In this document: in pieces, positions 63,871-64,000 of the stretch | Layout of the letters: each line of letters opens with the position of its first letter | Position numbering within the stretch: the first letter of the stretch is position 1 | Source of the DNA: Pseudo-nitzschia pungens | Lineage: Eukaryota; Bacillariophyta; Bacillariophyceae; Bacillariales; Bacillariaceae | NCBI GenBank assembly: GCA_037355855.1 | Contig: CM074762.1 | Coordinates: 2,108,001 to 2,172,000, forward strand | Reading direction: 5' to 3' | DNA length: 64,000 nt | The notes under the pieces: model-generated | The model's input: only the letters and a program-made list of their open reading frames with translations | What the model was told of the DNA's origin: nothing | Database searches by the model: none | Made by a program: the position numbers and the translations under genes

Positions 63871-64000
63871 CAACTGCAATCAATGTTGGATTGGAACATG
63901 GCCCAAAAAGGGATATCGATAATGAGAATAACATCATGATGGATTTTTCAACTGAGGTTTCTACTGTAGCGTTTTGGGATTGCGAATCCTAACCTGACAA

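Noticed and set aside
1..64000. tRNA or rRNA genes
   Set aside because: I looked for GTTCGAATC-type T-loops and conserved rRNA segments by eye and found none with a plausible cloverleaf partner. A tRNA-finding program would be needed to exclude them.

Overview
The window is nuclear DNA of a photosynthetic stramenopile, most likely a diatom. Several proteins begin with a signal peptide followed by an F-containing plastid motif (SAFSF, KAFSP, LAF). Two of these also carry a twin-arginine thylakoid-lumen signal. Introns are few, short (about 105-331 bp) and GT-AG. There is an LHC-superfamily protein, an HSF-type transcription factor of the kind diatoms have in large numbers, and long low-complexity Asn, Asp and Ser tracts. 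The species cannot be fixed from this sequence.

Layout, left to right. 0.4-2.3 kb: GT61-like glycosyltransferase (+). 4.4-7.1 kb: xanthine-phosphoribosyltransferase-like protein with a long N-terminal extension (+). 7.3-8.0 kb: DCC/DUF393 thiol protein (-). 8.7-9.2 kb: small secreted hypothetical (+). 9.4-14.5 kb: BRCA1-like RING...BRCT-BRCT protein (-), its linker broken by frame changes. 15.4-17.9 kb: predicted plastid protein made of six CysRS-C-terminal-like repeats plus a SAP motif (-). 19.3-20.0 kb: type I membrane protein (-). 20.6-21.1 kb: lumenal Tat-type protein with an in-frame TGA (+). 21.7-22.4 kb: SAM-domain protein (+). 23.0-24.3 kb: mercaptopyruvate-type sulfurtransferase (+). 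25.2-26.9 kb: secreted hypothetical (+). 27.3-27.8 kb: small hypothetical (-). 29.0-30.4 kb: ChaN-like lumenal protein (+). 31.3-32.9 kb: coiled-coil protein (+). 33.0-35.0 kb: sulfatase (-). 35.6-36.6 kb: non-autonomous Mutator-like transposon with a 10-bp target-site duplication. 36.8-38.3 kb: FAD monooxygenase (+). 39.6-40.8 kb: divergent D-aminoacyl-tRNA-deacylase-like protein (+). 42.7-43.9 kb: sulfotransferase (+). 45.0-46.4 kb: type I membrane protein with an acidic tail (+). 46.9-48.6 kb: LHC-like protein with a long acidic N-terminal extension (-). 49.4-51.5 kb: AFG1-type ATPase fused to two EF hands (+). 51.8-52.7 kb: bestrophin-like channel (-). 54.4-56.1 kb: MFS transporter (+). 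56.9-59.2 kb: HSF (-). 61.6-63.9 kb: tandem two-kinase protein with complementary losses of catalytic residues (-).

The genes do not form an operon or an obvious cluster; this is ordinary eukaryotic gene order. Themes that recur are plastid or thylakoid proteins (six-repeat protein, ChaN-like, Tat-type small protein, LHC-like, possibly the FAD enzyme) and sulfur or sulfated-glycan chemistry (sulfatase, sulfotransferase, sulfurtransferase). Their proximity is probably chance. The most unusual items are the tandem kinase, the six-repeat SAP protein, the AFG1-EF-hand fusion, the acidic LHC-like protein and the complete non-autonomous transposon. Several genes show frame changes or a stop that no canonical intron explains, so either assembly indels or real decay must be considered.
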